64,000 nucleotides of DNA, taken from NCBI GenBank assembly GCA_949285935.1, contig CASEAH010000029.1:1-64000 (forward strand), given 5' to 3'. A program made the position numbers and the translations under genes. This document shows, one piece after another, positions 36,560 to 45,408 of this stretch (within the stretch, counting starts at the first letter, position 1; each line of letters begins with the position of its first letter). The notes under the pieces were generated by a model that worked only from the letters and a program-made list of their open reading frames with translations, was not told where the DNA came from and ran no database searches. Source of the DNA: an uncultured Oscillospiraceae bacterium (GTDB lineage Bacteria > Bacillota > Clostridia > Oscillospirales > Ruminococcaceae).

Positions 36560-37258
36560 ATGTTGCTCAAAAACTCCCCCGTCCCTCTGTATCACCAGCT
36601 GTTGGAGATTTTTCACGATTTGCTGGACGACCGGACATGGAAGCCCGGGCAGCTGATTCCAACGGAAAAGCAATTGGCTGAAGAGTATGATGTAAGCCTG
36701 GCGACTGTCCGGCGGGCCCTCTTTTCTTTGGAAAACGAAGGAAAAATTATTCGCAAGCGGGGCAAGGGTTCCTATGTCTCTGAGGAACGGACTGCCGAAC
36801 TTCCCATTGATATTTGTCAGTCAGGACTTTTCAACTTTGCAAAGCAGACCTCCAACATCCGCGTCTTTGATGCAGAAGAGGCTCCGGTGACCCTGCGGGG
36901 TATTACTACGCAAGGTCTTATGGTACGCCGTCTATACATGGAAAATGGCAAGCCCTACTGCTTCCATACTGTGACCATCTCCCAGAATTACCGTGGCGCG
37001 GTGCACGATGTTCCGGAAAACGATTATCGGTTTGCCGAGGGAATCATCCGGAATATCGGCGGATACGATACCATGCTGGTAGCCATCGAAGCGGTGCAGC
37101 TTTCTTCCTATGAGGCACAGGTCCTGGAAGGGCATCGCGGTGCTTTGGCCTTACTCTACAACAAAACCTATTTTAAAAACGGCGAAGCGATCATGATCGA
37201 AAAGTTTATTTTCCGGCACGCCAAACTTTCTTCCACAACCAAATATCCCGAGACCTGA
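36560..37258 (+). CDS. GntR-family transcriptional regulator, HutC/UTRA subfamily
   Basis: A 232-residue regulator. The N-terminal winged helix-turn-helix shows PLYHQLLEIFHDLLDD, LIPTEKQLAEEYDVSLATVRRAL and GKIIRKRGKGSYV; the C-terminal UTRA domain (about 75-230) binds the effector. ATG at 36560 follows ACGAGG at 8 nt. It is directly downstream of two amidohydrolase genes and probably controls them and LIV operon 2; HutC-group regulators often sense pathway intermediates. Confidence 0.9.
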   Translation: MLLKNSPVPLYHQLLEIFHDLLDDRTWKPGQLIPTEKQLAEEYDVSLATVRRALFSLENEGKIIRKRGKGSYVSEERTAELPIDICQSGLFNFAKQTSNIRVFDAEEAPVTLRGITTQGLMVRRLYMENGKPYCFHTVTISQNYRGAVHDVPENDYRFAEGIIRNIGGYDTMLVAIEAVQLSSYEAQVLEGHRGALALLYNKTYFKNGEAIMIEKFIFRHAKLSSTTKYPET

Positions 37259-37276
37259 ACGAAAGTCTCTCTCCCG

Positions 37277-37312
37277 GGAGCGGATTGTTTTTTCTTGGAA
37301 ATAATCCGCTCC
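37277..37312 (+). terminator. Terminator after the GntR gene
   Basis: GGAGCGGATT pairs perfectly with AATCCGCTCC around a 16-nt loop, followed by TTTG. The short T run makes it moderate. Confidence 0.65.
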
Positions 37313-37347
37313 TTTGCTGTATCCTTGGGAAATAATCTGTATACGGC

Positions 37348-38292
37348 ATGCGTATGATGGATAAAGTATTTTGGAAAGGTGTGAAAGTCATTAAGATTAT
37401 TGTCAAAGTCTTTGGGGAAATCAAACGGCTGAGGCCTAAAAATCTGCTGCTTCTGGCGCTGTCCGGTCTGGTAAACGCCTTTGGGGTTACTGTCTTTCTC
37501 TCCCCTGTAAAACTGTACGACAGCGGTATCTCCGGAACTTCCATGCTGCTGGCGCAGGTCACTCCACCGGCCTGGGATCTGTCTTTTTTTCTCATAGTCC
37601 TGAACGTCCCCCTTTTCCTTTACGGTCTGAAAAAGCAGGGCAGCCGATTTACCATTTACGCAATTTATACGGTTATGGTTTATTCTCTGGGCGCATGGCT
37701 CATTACCGATGTCTTGCCGATAGATGTCAGTTTGGCATCTCCTTTGGCCGGCTCAGACCTTTTGCTGTGCGCGCTGTTTGGAGGGCTCATTTCAGGCCTT
37801 GGCAGCGGTCTGGCCATTCGTTTCGGAGGTGCCATGGATGGTATCGAGGTGATGGCAGTGATCTTTTCCAAAAAATTGGGGATCTCTGTGGGTACCCTTG
37901 TTATGGGATATAATCTTATTCTGTACATTGCGTGCGGGGTCGTTATCAACAGCTGGATCCTGCCGTTATATTCAATCGTAACTTATATGGCCGCACTCAA
38001 AATGGTGGATGCCATTGTGGAGGGTTTTGACCGGGCCAAATCGGTTTATATCGTAACGACGCGCCACGAAGAAATTTGTGCCAGCCTTTCACAGGTTTTT
38101 GAGCAGGGCATCACCGTGCTGCAGGCACAGGGATTTTTTTCGGGAGCAGAGCGAAAAATCGTCTGGATCGTTCTGAATCGGTTCCAGATCAGTCGTATGA
38201 GGGAATTGGTCCATGCCATCGATCCATCCGCATACATCGCTATTTATGAGGTGGCGGATGTATTTAAGCTGGAACCCGAGCCTGCCAGATAA
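37348..38292 (+). CDS. YitT-family membrane protein
   Basis: A 314-residue protein with about six membrane segments followed by a cytoplasmic DUF2179 domain (from about residue 220, SVYIVTTRHEEIC). GGLISGLGSGLAIRFGGAMDGIEVMA is the conserved YitT block. Function unknown; family members are widespread in Firmicutes. No strong ribosome site precedes the first ATG; ATG codons at 37348, 37354 and 37357 and a GTG near 37381 are alternatives. Confidence 0.88.
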   Translation: MRMMDKVFWKGVKVIKIIVKVFGEIKRLRPKNLLLLALSGLVNAFGVTVFLSPVKLYDSGISGTSMLLAQVTPPAWDLSFFLIVLNVPLFLYGLKKQGSRFTIYAIYTVMVYSLGAWLITDVLPIDVSLASPLAGSDLLLCALFGGLISGLGSGLAIRFGGAMDGIEVMAVIFSKKLGISVGTLVMGYNLILYIACGVVINSWILPLYSIVTYMAALKMVDAIVEGFDRAKSVYIVTTRHEEICASLSQVFEQGITVLQAQGFFSGAERKIVWIVLNRFQISRMRELVHAIDPSAYIAIYEVADVFKLEPEPAR

Positions 38293-38341
38293 CGCCGCAA
38301 GCAGGGCAATCCTCCTTCCTGCAAGAGTGCAGCAATAAAAG

Positions 38342-38373
38342 GGCCCCCTGTATTATTGGGAATACAGGGGGCC
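38342..38373. terminator. Bidirectional terminator between YitT and nitroreductase genes
   Basis: GGCCCCCTGTATT pairs with AATACAGGGGGCC. On the minus strand CTTTTATT follows, on the plus strand TTGG; stronger on the minus strand. Confidence 0.78.
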
Positions 38374-38427
38374 TTGGAATCTGCCAAACCGTTTTTCCTT
38401 GTTAGCTTTTGGATAAAAAGTCCCGGC

Positions 38428-38946
38428 TTACGGGCAGCGGTTAAACCATGCCCGCTCTTCAAAGGACATCTTGGGGGGCTTGGACGCCTCCTGTACCGGC
38501 CTGCCAAAAGGGATGTAAATCACCGGCTGCAGGTCCTCCGGCACATGCAGGATCTCTGCCATCCGGCTGGCCGGTTCACCGCAGATTTGCCCTTCAATCC
38601 ATACACCGGCATAACCTTTGGCGGTAATAGCCAGCAGGATATTCTCGGCAGCAGCCGCAAAATCCTCCACATGGCGGGAGCCTCCCGGCGTCTTGGGGTA
38701 AGGCTTGGAAAGCAGCACTACCGCCGCAGGCGCCGTAGCTGCCCAAGGCTTTCCGTAAGCTTCTGCCAGTTTATGAGCTATGGCAGGATCGTCCACCCCC
38801 ACAAAGCGGGTGGTCTGCAGATTGCACCCGGAGGGGGCCAGCACGCCTGCTTCCAAAATTTCCTGCATGTCCTCCCTGGGGACAGGCGTAGGGGAAAACT
38901 CTTTCCGGTAGCTTCTTCTCCCCCGGATTGCTTCCAATACTTCCAT
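38428..38946 (-). CDS. Nitroreductase-family flavoprotein
   Basis: A 172-residue FMN enzyme of the nitroreductase fold. It shows the phosphate-contacting RGRRSYRKEF at the start, APSGCNLQTTRFVGV, and the AAAAENILLAITAKGYAGVWI helix with the IPFGRP segment. Physiological substrate unknown; such enzymes reduce quinones, nitro compounds or enones. ATG follows AAAGGAG. The strong promoter lies about 270 nt upstream with a palindrome in the leader. Confidence 0.9.
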   Translation of the reverse strand: MEVLEAIRGRRSYRKEFSPTPVPREDMQEILEAGVLAPSGCNLQTTRFVGVDDPAIAHKLAEAYGKPWAATAPAAVVLLSKPYPKTPGGSRHVEDFAAAAENILLAITAKGYAGVWIEGQICGEPASRMAEILHVPEDLQPVIYIPFGRPVQEASKPPKMSFEERAWFNRCP

Positions 38947-39173
38947 GTTTTCACGCTCCTTTGCATCTGTTCCATCCTTTGAGGAAGGCAGTCCCACAGC
39001 CGGAACACCAAGCCTTCCCGCTGTATATTGGGGAGCCAGCTTTGGCCGGCCTTTTCACACCAGGTTGGAAAAAATCCCCATCGTGCAGCTCAGATGCCAG
39101 TTTCAATGTATACGAAATGCTTTTTTCGAGTATATCTGCCGAACATTTTCCTGCCTCTTGAGGCGGGACAGCA

Positions 39174-39192
39174 TGTTGTCGGACGTACAACA
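39174..39192 (-). promoter_or_regulatory. Palindrome in the nitroreductase leader, possible operator
   Basis: TGTTGT-N7-ACAACA lies just downstream of the predicted transcription start of the nitroreductase gene. Position and symmetry suit a repressor site of TetR or MarR type. No regulator gene is adjacent. Confidence 0.4.
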
Positions 39193-39214
39193 GTGTTGCC
39201 AGCAGCGTGAATCC

Positions 39215-39242
39215 AGTATATCACGCCAGAAATCATTGTCAA
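39215..39242 (-). promoter_or_regulatory. Sigma-A promoter of the nitroreductase gene
   Basis: On the minus strand TTGACA (39237-39242), 16 nt, TATACT (39215-39220). The -35 box is perfect. Leader length to the chosen start is about 260 nt; no gene is convincing within it. Confidence 0.75.
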
Positions 39243-39383
39243 TAGTGGCATATCCACACCACACTTCTTGAAAAAATTATGGTCTTTTCCCATATTATGC
39301 TTTTGAATTCCTGAAAGTCAGCCTATATCAACATCAAACCTCCCATGAATCCAGACACTTGAAGCAAACTTCCAAAGACAAAA

Positions 39384-39411
39384 AGGCCGCCCCGGAAATC
39401 CGGGGCGGCCT
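39384..39411 (-). terminator. Terminator of the DUF1540 gene
   Basis: AGGCCGCCCCGG/CCGGGGCGGCCT with an AAAT loop, followed on the minus strand by TTTTTGTCTTT. Confidence 0.92.
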
Positions 39412-39424
39412 GCACGGGATGTGT

Positions 39425-39592
39425 TTACTTTTTCTCAAAAGACAGGCAGTCGGTGCACTGATCCATGGTGGGGTTGCTCTCGTGGGTACCCACGCGAATT
39501 TTATCCAGCGCGCAATACTGACCGGTGGTGCAGTGGTTGCGGCACTGAGTAACGCTGCATTCGATGCTCTTGTTGGCATTGCAGTTATCCAT
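39425..39592 (-). CDS. DUF1540 small cysteine-rich protein
   Basis: A 55-residue protein with nine cysteines or metal-type ligands spaced as in DUF1540: SIECSVTQCRNHC, YCALDKIRVG and QCTDCLSF. The spacing suggests a metal-binding knuckle. ATG at 39592 follows AAAGGAG; the longer frame upstream has no support. Function unknown, common in spore-forming Clostridia. Confidence 0.88.
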   Translation of the reverse strand: MDNCNANKSIECSVTQCRNHCTTGQYCALDKIRVGTHESNPTMDQCTDCLSFEKK

Positions 39593-39693
39593 TTTATACG
39601 ATCTCCTTTGGTTGATATGGCGGTCATGGTGACGGCCGCAATGATAGTATTTCTCCAAAGGAGCCTCCTATACTGGCTTTTACTGGCAGCGGA

Positions 39694-40104
39694 TCATTCG
39701 ATCTCATCATCCGGGTCCAAATCCTCTTGGTCGGCAGCCGAACCGCTTCCATCACCCAGGATTTCTCCCACCCGCATTTTACGGCGCAGCTTCATTTCCT
39801 CTACATTTTGATGGAGGAGTTCTTTGACATATTTGGGATTTTTAATATTTTTCATGGTCATGGTGGGCAGCGTCTTATCCGAGGACTGCACGATAATGGA
39901 GCCCACTCCAAAAATCCGCTGTATCAGAGAAATATGCAGGCTGATGTCCCGGACCCGATAAAGCAGAATCTCTTCCTGGGACATGTTCAGCAGACCTGTT
40001 TCCAAAAACAGCCGATCTTCCGAAATGGAGTATTTGGTAAAGGTAATGGGCATTCCCAAAATTCTTTTTCTATCTTTCCACAAAAGCTTGACTTCTTCCG
40101 GCAT
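39694..40104 (-). CDS. Bacterial PH-domain protein (DUF304 type)
   Basis: A 136-residue cytoplasmic protein without membrane helices. The strand pattern KYSISEDRLFLETGLLNMSQEEILLYRVRDISL is typical of bacterial PH domains (bPH2/DUF304). The C-terminal 30 residues are acidic and probably disordered. ATG follows GGGAGG. It lies 55 nt after the GNAT gene on the same strand. Confidence 0.72.
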   Translation of the reverse strand: MPEEVKLLWKDRKRILGMPITFTKYSISEDRLFLETGLLNMSQEEILLYRVRDISLHISLIQRIFGVGSIIVQSSDKTLPTMTMKNIKNPKYVKELLHQNVEEMKLRRKMRVGEILGDGSGSAADQEDLDPDDEIE

Positions 40105-40158
40105 TGTCGATTCCTCCCTGCTTACTGCCGCGGAGGCGGCGTCGTTTCCATAACCCTA

Positions 40159-40656
40159 TTATATCAGTCTGTCGGCGTCGGGTAAAGAATATTCATTTTC
40201 TGAAACAGGCCGCTCTTCGTCCCATTCCAAAAGCATCTGAATATGGGGGATCCCATCTTCCAGAAATTCCTCTGAAACCTGGCGAAAACCAAATTTTTCA
40301 TACAGCCCCCGGGCGTAAGTCTGGGCCTCAATACGGACCCGGGTTCCCTGCATCCGCTCCCGAACTACCTCCAGACCAGCCGCTACAATCCGGCTTCCCA
40401 GCCCACACCGGCGCCGGAGAGCCAGCACTCTGCCCAAAGAGATTTCGGGAAAGACGGTCCCAGAGTCCAAGACCCGCAGATATGCCTGGATCCCTTCGTC
40501 GTCCCTTAAAAAAACATGGTAGGCCCGGAGATCCCACTCGTCCAATTCCTGATACGGGCACTGCTGCTCCACCACAAAAACGCTTACCCGGATCCGAAGA
40601 ATTTCATACAGTTCCCTGGATGTAAGCTCATCAAACCGTTTTACCACCAGTTCCAC
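40159..40656 (-). CDS. GNAT acetyltransferase, ElaA-like
   Basis: A 165-residue acetyltransferase. The N-terminal VKRFDELTSRELYEILRIRVSVFVVEQ and the YQELDEWD segment are typical of ElaA; the acetyl-CoA loop follows at RRRCGLGSRIV. Substrate unknown. GTG at 40656 has GGAGG at 7-8 nt; the extra 42 residues of the longer frame are not ElaA-like. Confidence 0.85.
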   Translation of the reverse strand: MELVVKRFDELTSRELYEILRIRVSVFVVEQQCPYQELDEWDLRAYHVFLRDDEGIQAYLRVLDSGTVFPEISLGRVLALRRRCGLGSRIVAAGLEVVRERMQGTRVRIEAQTYARGLYEKFGFRQVSEEFLEDGIPHIQMLLEWDEERPVSENEYSLPDADRLI

Positions 40657-41399
40657 AGCTGTTCCTCCTTTTCTGATACTATCCTCCAAATTCGGGGAAA
40701 ATGCCCCATCACCGGGAAGGCTTCGCCTTCTCTCTCCCGCTATGCCGTCATACTCCGCCGGTTTCTCCGGAGCTTTGGGCACATACCCCCGGTTGTTCTC
40801 AAAAGAGGCCTTTCACGCAATCCGGTTTTTTCAGTATAACGAAAAAGAAAGTGCAGTGTCAATCCGCCTGCCAGGGGGTCCCCCGGGTTCAGACGACCAG
40901 CTCCTGCACCGAGATGGGTATTCGGCCTGTCTTTAACGGATTTGGCGTACAGACTTCTCAAACACTTGACCGCTTTTCCATATTACGTTATGGATGGATC
41001 GCTGTGGGCATTCCATTGGCATTCACTCGTTCTATATTCCCTCTGATACCCGCATCTTTCAAACCCACCTGGCCGCTGTGGTGAGTTCCATATGCTCCCT
41101 CTTGCGGCCTTTTCGTTATCTCTGCCAATTCATATTCAGCTTTTATACGCCGGTCTGCGTACCGCTCCAAAACACAAAATTTTGATGCAGGGCAAACGGA
41201 TAAAAGCCGGATACGCACCTCCGCCAAGCCCGTCGTCACACCACCGAATCCGGATGAATCAGGCAAGCGCCGCAATCTTTCAAGATTTTTCCCATACCCA
41301 CCTGCCCAGGCTTTGGGGAGGCCCTTCCTCTTGACTTTTGTTTCATTTTGGGTACCATTATTTTTGTATTTTCACCCTGGAACAGAAAGGGGAACGGCC
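40657..41399. other. Gene-free divergent region
   Basis: About 740 bases between the divergent GNAT and lplA genes. Short frames on both strands lack ribosome sites and recognisable products. I could not place a consensus promoter pair with confidence. Confidence 0.5.
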
Positions 41400-42380
41400 A
41401 TGCTGCTGGTTCAAAATTTTTCCACCGACCCTGCTTTCAATCTGGCGCTGGAAGAGTATTTGCTTACCTCCTTTGAAGAAGAAATCCTTTGTTTGTGGCG
41501 CAACCGCCGCGCTATCATTGTGGGCAGGAACCAAAATACTCTGGAAGAGATCGATCCGGATTATGTCCGGGAGCATGGGATTGCCGTGGTACGCAGGATT
41601 ACCGGCGGCGGCGCTGTATTTCATGACCTGGGAAATTTGAATTATACTTTGATCCAGCCATGCGCCCAGGGGGATTTTGCCAATTATCAAAAGTTTACCG
41701 CTCCCATTGTAGGATATCTGGCTTCTCTGGGTGTCGCCGCGGAGCTGTCCGGCCGCAATGACCTTCTGATCGACGGTATGAAATTTTCCGGCAATGCTCA
41801 AACCGTCCGCGGCGGCCGGATCATGCATCATGGGTGCCTTCTGTTTTCTGCCAGTATGGAAGATCTCTCCGGGGCGCTTCGCCCCCGGCCGGTCAAATTC
41901 CAAAGCAAAGGGGTCAAATCGGTGCGCAGCAGGGTGACCAATATCTCCTCGCACCTGACTGTTCCCATGACCGTGGAGGAGTTCCGGGACGGGTTGGAGG
42001 CCTATCTGCTTCGCACCCTTCCCCATCTGCACCCCTACCGGCTGACACCCCAGGACCTTGCCGCTGTAAACCAGCTGGCAGACAGCCGGTATCGTACCTG
42101 GGAATGGAACTTCGCAGCCTCTCCCCGCTGCACGCTGGGCAAAAGCCGGAAATTCCCCTTTGGGATCGTGGATGTTACACTGGAGGTGCGGGAAGGAACG
42201 GTTGCTGCCGTTTCTATCCACGGAGACTATTTTGGCGTCCGGGATACCGCCTTTTTGGAGCAGGCCCTGATAGGGGTCCGTCACTGCCGCCAGGATTTGG
42301 AAAAAGCCGCTGAGGCTGCCGGGTTGGACGATTATATTTCCGGCATGACGCCCGAGCAGCTGGCTGAACTGATGTTGTGA
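41400..42380 (+). CDS. lplA: Lipoate-protein ligase A
   Basis: A 326-residue enzyme that attaches free lipoate to carrier domains through lipoyl-AMP. Catalytic-domain motifs are VGRNQNTLEEI, VVRRITGGGAVFHDLGNLNY and NDLLIDGMKFSGNAQ with the active lysine; the C-terminal accessory domain (about 240-326) is present, so it should carry out both activation and transfer. ATG follows GAAAGGGG. Single gene; no lipoate-dependent enzyme is in the window. Confidence 0.93.
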   Translation: MLLVQNFSTDPAFNLALEEYLLTSFEEEILCLWRNRRAIIVGRNQNTLEEIDPDYVREHGIAVVRRITGGGAVFHDLGNLNYTLIQPCAQGDFANYQKFTAPIVGYLASLGVAAELSGRNDLLIDGMKFSGNAQTVRGGRIMHHGCLLFSASMEDLSGALRPRPVKFQSKGVKSVRSRVTNISSHLTVPMTVEEFRDGLEAYLLRTLPHLHPYRLTPQDLAAVNQLADSRYRTWEWNFAASPRCTLGKSRKFPFGIVDVTLEVREGTVAAVSIHGDYFGVRDTAFLEQALIGVRHCRQDLEKAAEAAGLDDYISGMTPEQLAELML

Positions 42381-42708
42381 TGCCAGCCGCCGGTGGTAAA
42401 AGGTTTTCCCCTTCCCCTCTGCTTTTTTGGGGTAAAGATACCTCTCCCCCCAAAATCCCCCTGTGACCCATCCACTTTTCATGAACCAAAAGAATGTGCG
42501 AAGCTTATTTTTGCTGATCAGGAAGTTTGTGCGGACCTGAAAAATGCGTTGCAGCGGTTGTTCCCACGGCGTATGCCAAATACCCTTTCCCTGCATTCTT
42601 TACTGTGATTCCTATTCAAAATAGCTGTTTTCTGTTTCAGAACTTTTTGCTTGACAGCTGCTGGCCGGTTCGTTTTTCAGGATGGTAAAGCAAAAGCCGG
42701 TAATAGCA
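42381..42708. other. Intergenic region without a supported gene
   Basis: About 330 bases between the convergent lplA gene and the peptide-transport operon. It contains only short frames and no recognisable RNA. Confidence 0.5.
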
Positions 42709-42745
42709 GCAAACTGGCCGGAACCAATGGTTCCGGCCAGTTTGC
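42709..42745 (-). terminator. Terminator of the peptide-transport operon
   Basis: A perfect 17-bp stem GCAAACTGGCCGGAACC/GGTTCCGGCCAGTTTGC with an AAT loop, 55 nt past the binding-protein stop. The downstream T content is modest. Confidence 0.82.
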
Positions 42746-42799
42746 TTATGTCATATAAGGAGAGTAAAACTGGTTTTGCATTTGTCAAAACAGGGTATT

Positions 42800-44380
42800 T
42801 CAGTCCTCAAAGTAGACGCCCTTGACAAAGTGGCTCTCTGCTGCGGTAGGCTTAAAGCCGCGGACATTGGCACGGGTGCCGCAGATCTGCTGCACGTTGG
42901 AGTAGGTCATATAAGGAACCTCGGCGCGGATGATCTGCTGGGCCTGCTTGATGAGGGCTTCACGCTCGGGACCATCGGGAACCGCACGGCTCTCATCCAT
43001 GACCCGATCAAACTCCTCATTTCTCCAGAAGCAGATGTTGCCGTTGGGGATCTGGACAGAGTGCAGGGTGCCAAAGAGGTTGTTGTCGGGCTCAGGAATA
43101 CCCACGGCGCCCCAGGCGCTGATAAACATCTCGCTGTCGCCGCCCTCCACGGTGGTCCAGAAGGTGGCCTGCTCCAGAACCTGGATCTCAATATTCAGGC
43201 CCACTGCGTTGAGCATGCTCTGAATCACAGTGGCAGCGTCAATCTTGAACTGATCATCATAGATGGTGAAGCGGAAGGTGGTCCCTTCGGGGATACCCAG
43301 CTTCTGGATGATGGCTTTGGCTTCCTCAGGGTCATACTTGGGAGCGGTATCGCTGTCATCGTAGTAAGGCATGTTGGGAGTGACGCAGGTAGGAGTGTAG
43401 CGGGCGTTGCCCATGTACACGGTATCCACTACCGCCTGCTCGTCGATGGCCAGATCAATGGCCCGGCGGAACTCGGGATTGTTGAAGGGCTCCTTCTCGC
43501 AGTTCATGCCGATGTACTCAAAGAGAGTGGAGTCGTTGCGCTCGATTTTGGTATCGGGGTTGGATTCCAGCCGGGGGATATCATTGGCGGGAATGGCATA
43601 AGCAATATCAATGTTGCCGGACTCCAGCTCGATCACGCGGCTGTTGGCCTCAACAATGGTCCGGATGATCAGGTTCTTGTAGGCAGGCTTCTCGCCCCAG
43701 TAGTCTTCGTTGCGCTCATAGACGCAGCGGTCGTTCTTGGTCCAGGAAACGAACTTGAAGGGGCCGGTGCCTACGGGGTTCTGCTCGGCATGAGCCTCAT
43801 CCGTGGTGAATTCCTTCTCGCTGACGATGACGGCGCCGATGTAGGGCAGATAGCCGATGAGGGGGGTAAAGGGCTCATGGGTGCCGATGATGACGGTATA
43901 GTCATCCACTACCTTGCACTCATCGGGGTTGATGGCCCGCATGATGTAGGAAACGTTGGCGCCCTTGGGGCCGGTAGCACGGGTCATGCTGTAAACCACG
44001 TCGCTGGCCTTCATTTCCTCGCCGTTGTGGAATTTGACGCCCTGGCGGAGCTTGAACTGCCAGTGGAGGTCGTCGATCTGCTCCCAGCTTTCAGCCAGCA
44101 TAGGCTGGATCTGCAGGTTTTCGTCATAGCAGACCAGAGTCTCGTAGACGGGGGTCAGGTTGTTGACGCTGGGGGTGGTGGAAGATGCATGGGGGTCCAG
44201 CGTGGGGGGATCCCAGGGAATACCGACGGTCAGGGTATCCTTGACCGCTCCGTCGCCGCCTTCGCCTCCGGCGTTTCCGGAAGCGGCGGGAGCAGAGCCG
44301 CCGCAACCTGCCAGCATGGTGGTCAGCATCGCTGCCGCCAAGATGAGACTTGCGATTTTACGAAAATGCTTTTTCATCAT
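42800..44380 (-). CDS. Peptide/nickel-type ABC transporter substrate-binding lipoprotein
   Basis: A 526-residue SBP_bac_5 (DppA/OppA type) lipoprotein. Signal peptide with lipobox TMLAGCG (Cys near 26), Gly-rich linker, then VGIPWDPPTLDPH, the YETLVCYDENLQIQPMLAESW block and PVGTGPFKFVSW, all typical of the family. Ligand may be peptides or another solute; catabolic clusters sometimes use this family for non-peptides. AAGGAGG is 4 nt before the first ATG and 7 nt before the second (44377), so the real start may be the second. It is the last gene of the operon, an unusual place for a binding protein. Confidence 0.93.
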   Translation of the reverse strand: MMKKHFRKIASLILAAAMLTTMLAGCGGSAPAASGNAGGEGGDGAVKDTLTVGIPWDPPTLDPHASSTTPSVNNLTPVYETLVCYDENLQIQPMLAESWEQIDDLHWQFKLRQGVKFHNGEEMKASDVVYSMTRATGPKGANVSYIMRAINPDECKVVDDYTVIIGTHEPFTPLIGYLPYIGAVIVSEKEFTTDEAHAEQNPVGTGPFKFVSWTKNDRCVYERNEDYWGEKPAYKNLIIRTIVEANSRVIELESGNIDIAYAIPANDIPRLESNPDTKIERNDSTLFEYIGMNCEKEPFNNPEFRRAIDLAIDEQAVVDTVYMGNARYTPTCVTPNMPYYDDSDTAPKYDPEEAKAIIQKLGIPEGTTFRFTIYDDQFKIDAATVIQSMLNAVGLNIEIQVLEQATFWTTVEGGDSEMFISAWGAVGIPEPDNNLFGTLHSVQIPNGNICFWRNEEFDRVMDESRAVPDGPEREALIKQAQQIIRAEVPYMTYSNVQQICGTRANVRGFKPTAAESHFVKGVYFED

Positions 44381-44397
44381 TTCTCCTCCTTGCTTTA

Positions 44398-45408
44398 TTA
44401 AGCAAACACCTTTTCACTGGTGTCTTGGACAGAAAGGGTATCCAGCTTGCCGGCATAGTGGCAGGCCACATAGCGTCCCGTACTGAATTCTTCCAGTGTG
44501 GGGGTTTCGTGGAAGCATTTTTCCTGAGCGTACCGGCACCGTCCGGCAAAACGGCAGCCGGCCGGCGGATCCACCGGACTGGGTACATCTCCGTGCAGGA
44601 TGATCTCTTCCCGGTCCAGGTCGATACGGGGAATGGGAATAGCCGACAGCAGCGCCTGGGTATAGGGATGGAGAGGATCCACAAAAATGGATTCATAGTC
44701 GCTCAGCTCCACCATTTTGCCCAGGTACATCACGGCGATGCGGTCGCTGATGTGCTTGACCACGCTCAGGTCGTGGGAGATGAAGAGATACGAAAGACCC
44801 ATATCCTGCTGCAAACGCTTGAGCAGGTTGATGATCTGGGCCTGGATGCACACATCCAGGGCGGAAACCGGCTCATCCAGAATAATGAACTCCGGATTTA
44901 CCGACAGGGCACGGGCAACACCCACGCGCTGACGGCGTCCGCCGTCCAACTCATGGGGATAGGAGTTGATCAGTCTCTGGGAAAGGCCCACAATATCCAT
45001 CAGTTCCCGCACCCGGGCATCCATTTTCTGCTTGTTGCCCTTATATTCGGGGGAGTTGATGAGAGGTTCGGAAATCAGTTCCGCCAGGTTTTTCCGAGGG
45101 TCCAGAGAAGAATAAGGATCCTGGAATACCATCTGCACCTTGCGGCGGAAATCTTTCAGCTGATGCTTGTCATAGTTTAGCACGTTTTCGCCGTGGAACA
45201 AAACCTCGCCGGAATCGGCGTCAATGAGGCGGATCAGGGTGCGTCCGGTAGTGGATTTTCCGCAGCCGCTTTCGCCCACCAGCCCCAGGGTCTCGCCTTT
45301 ATTGATATAAAAGCTCAGATCATCCACGGCGTGAAGCTTTCCCTTGCCCACATTAAAATATTTGACCAGGTGGTTGACCTCAACCAGTTTTTCGTTGCTG
45401 CCTGTCAT
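44398..45408 (-). CDS. Oligopeptide-type ABC transporter ATPase, OppF/DppF-like
   Basis: A 336-residue ATPase. Walker A GESGCGKST, signature LDGGRRQRVGVARAL (the S and Q of LSGGQ are D and R, as in many clostridial OppF proteins), Walker B FIILDEPVSALDV. The C-terminal oligo_HPY tail has CRFAGRCRYAQEKC, the cysteine set that binds an iron-sulfur cluster in some homologues. Its ATG overlaps the OppD-like stop (TAATG). Confidence 0.93.
   Translation of the reverse strand: MTGSNEKLVEVNHLVKYFNVGKGKLHAVDDLSFYINKGETLGLVGESGCGKSTTGRTLIRLIDADSGEVLFHGENVLNYDKHQLKDFRRKVQMVFQDPYSSLDPRKNLAELISEPLINSPEYKGNKQKMDARVRELMDIVGLSQRLINSYPHELDGGRRQRVGVARALSVNPEFIILDEPVSALDVCIQAQIINLLKRLQQDMGLSYLFISHDLSVVKHISDRIAVMYLGKMVELSDYESIFVDPLHPYTQALLSAIPIPRIDLDREEIILHGDVPSPVDPPAGCRFAGRCRYAQEKCFHETPTLEEFSTGRYVACHYAGKLDTLSVQDTSEKVFA

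Noticed and set aside
38951-39190. 79-codon minus-strand frame in the nitroreductase leader
   Set aside because: No ribosome site, mixed composition and no recognisable domain.
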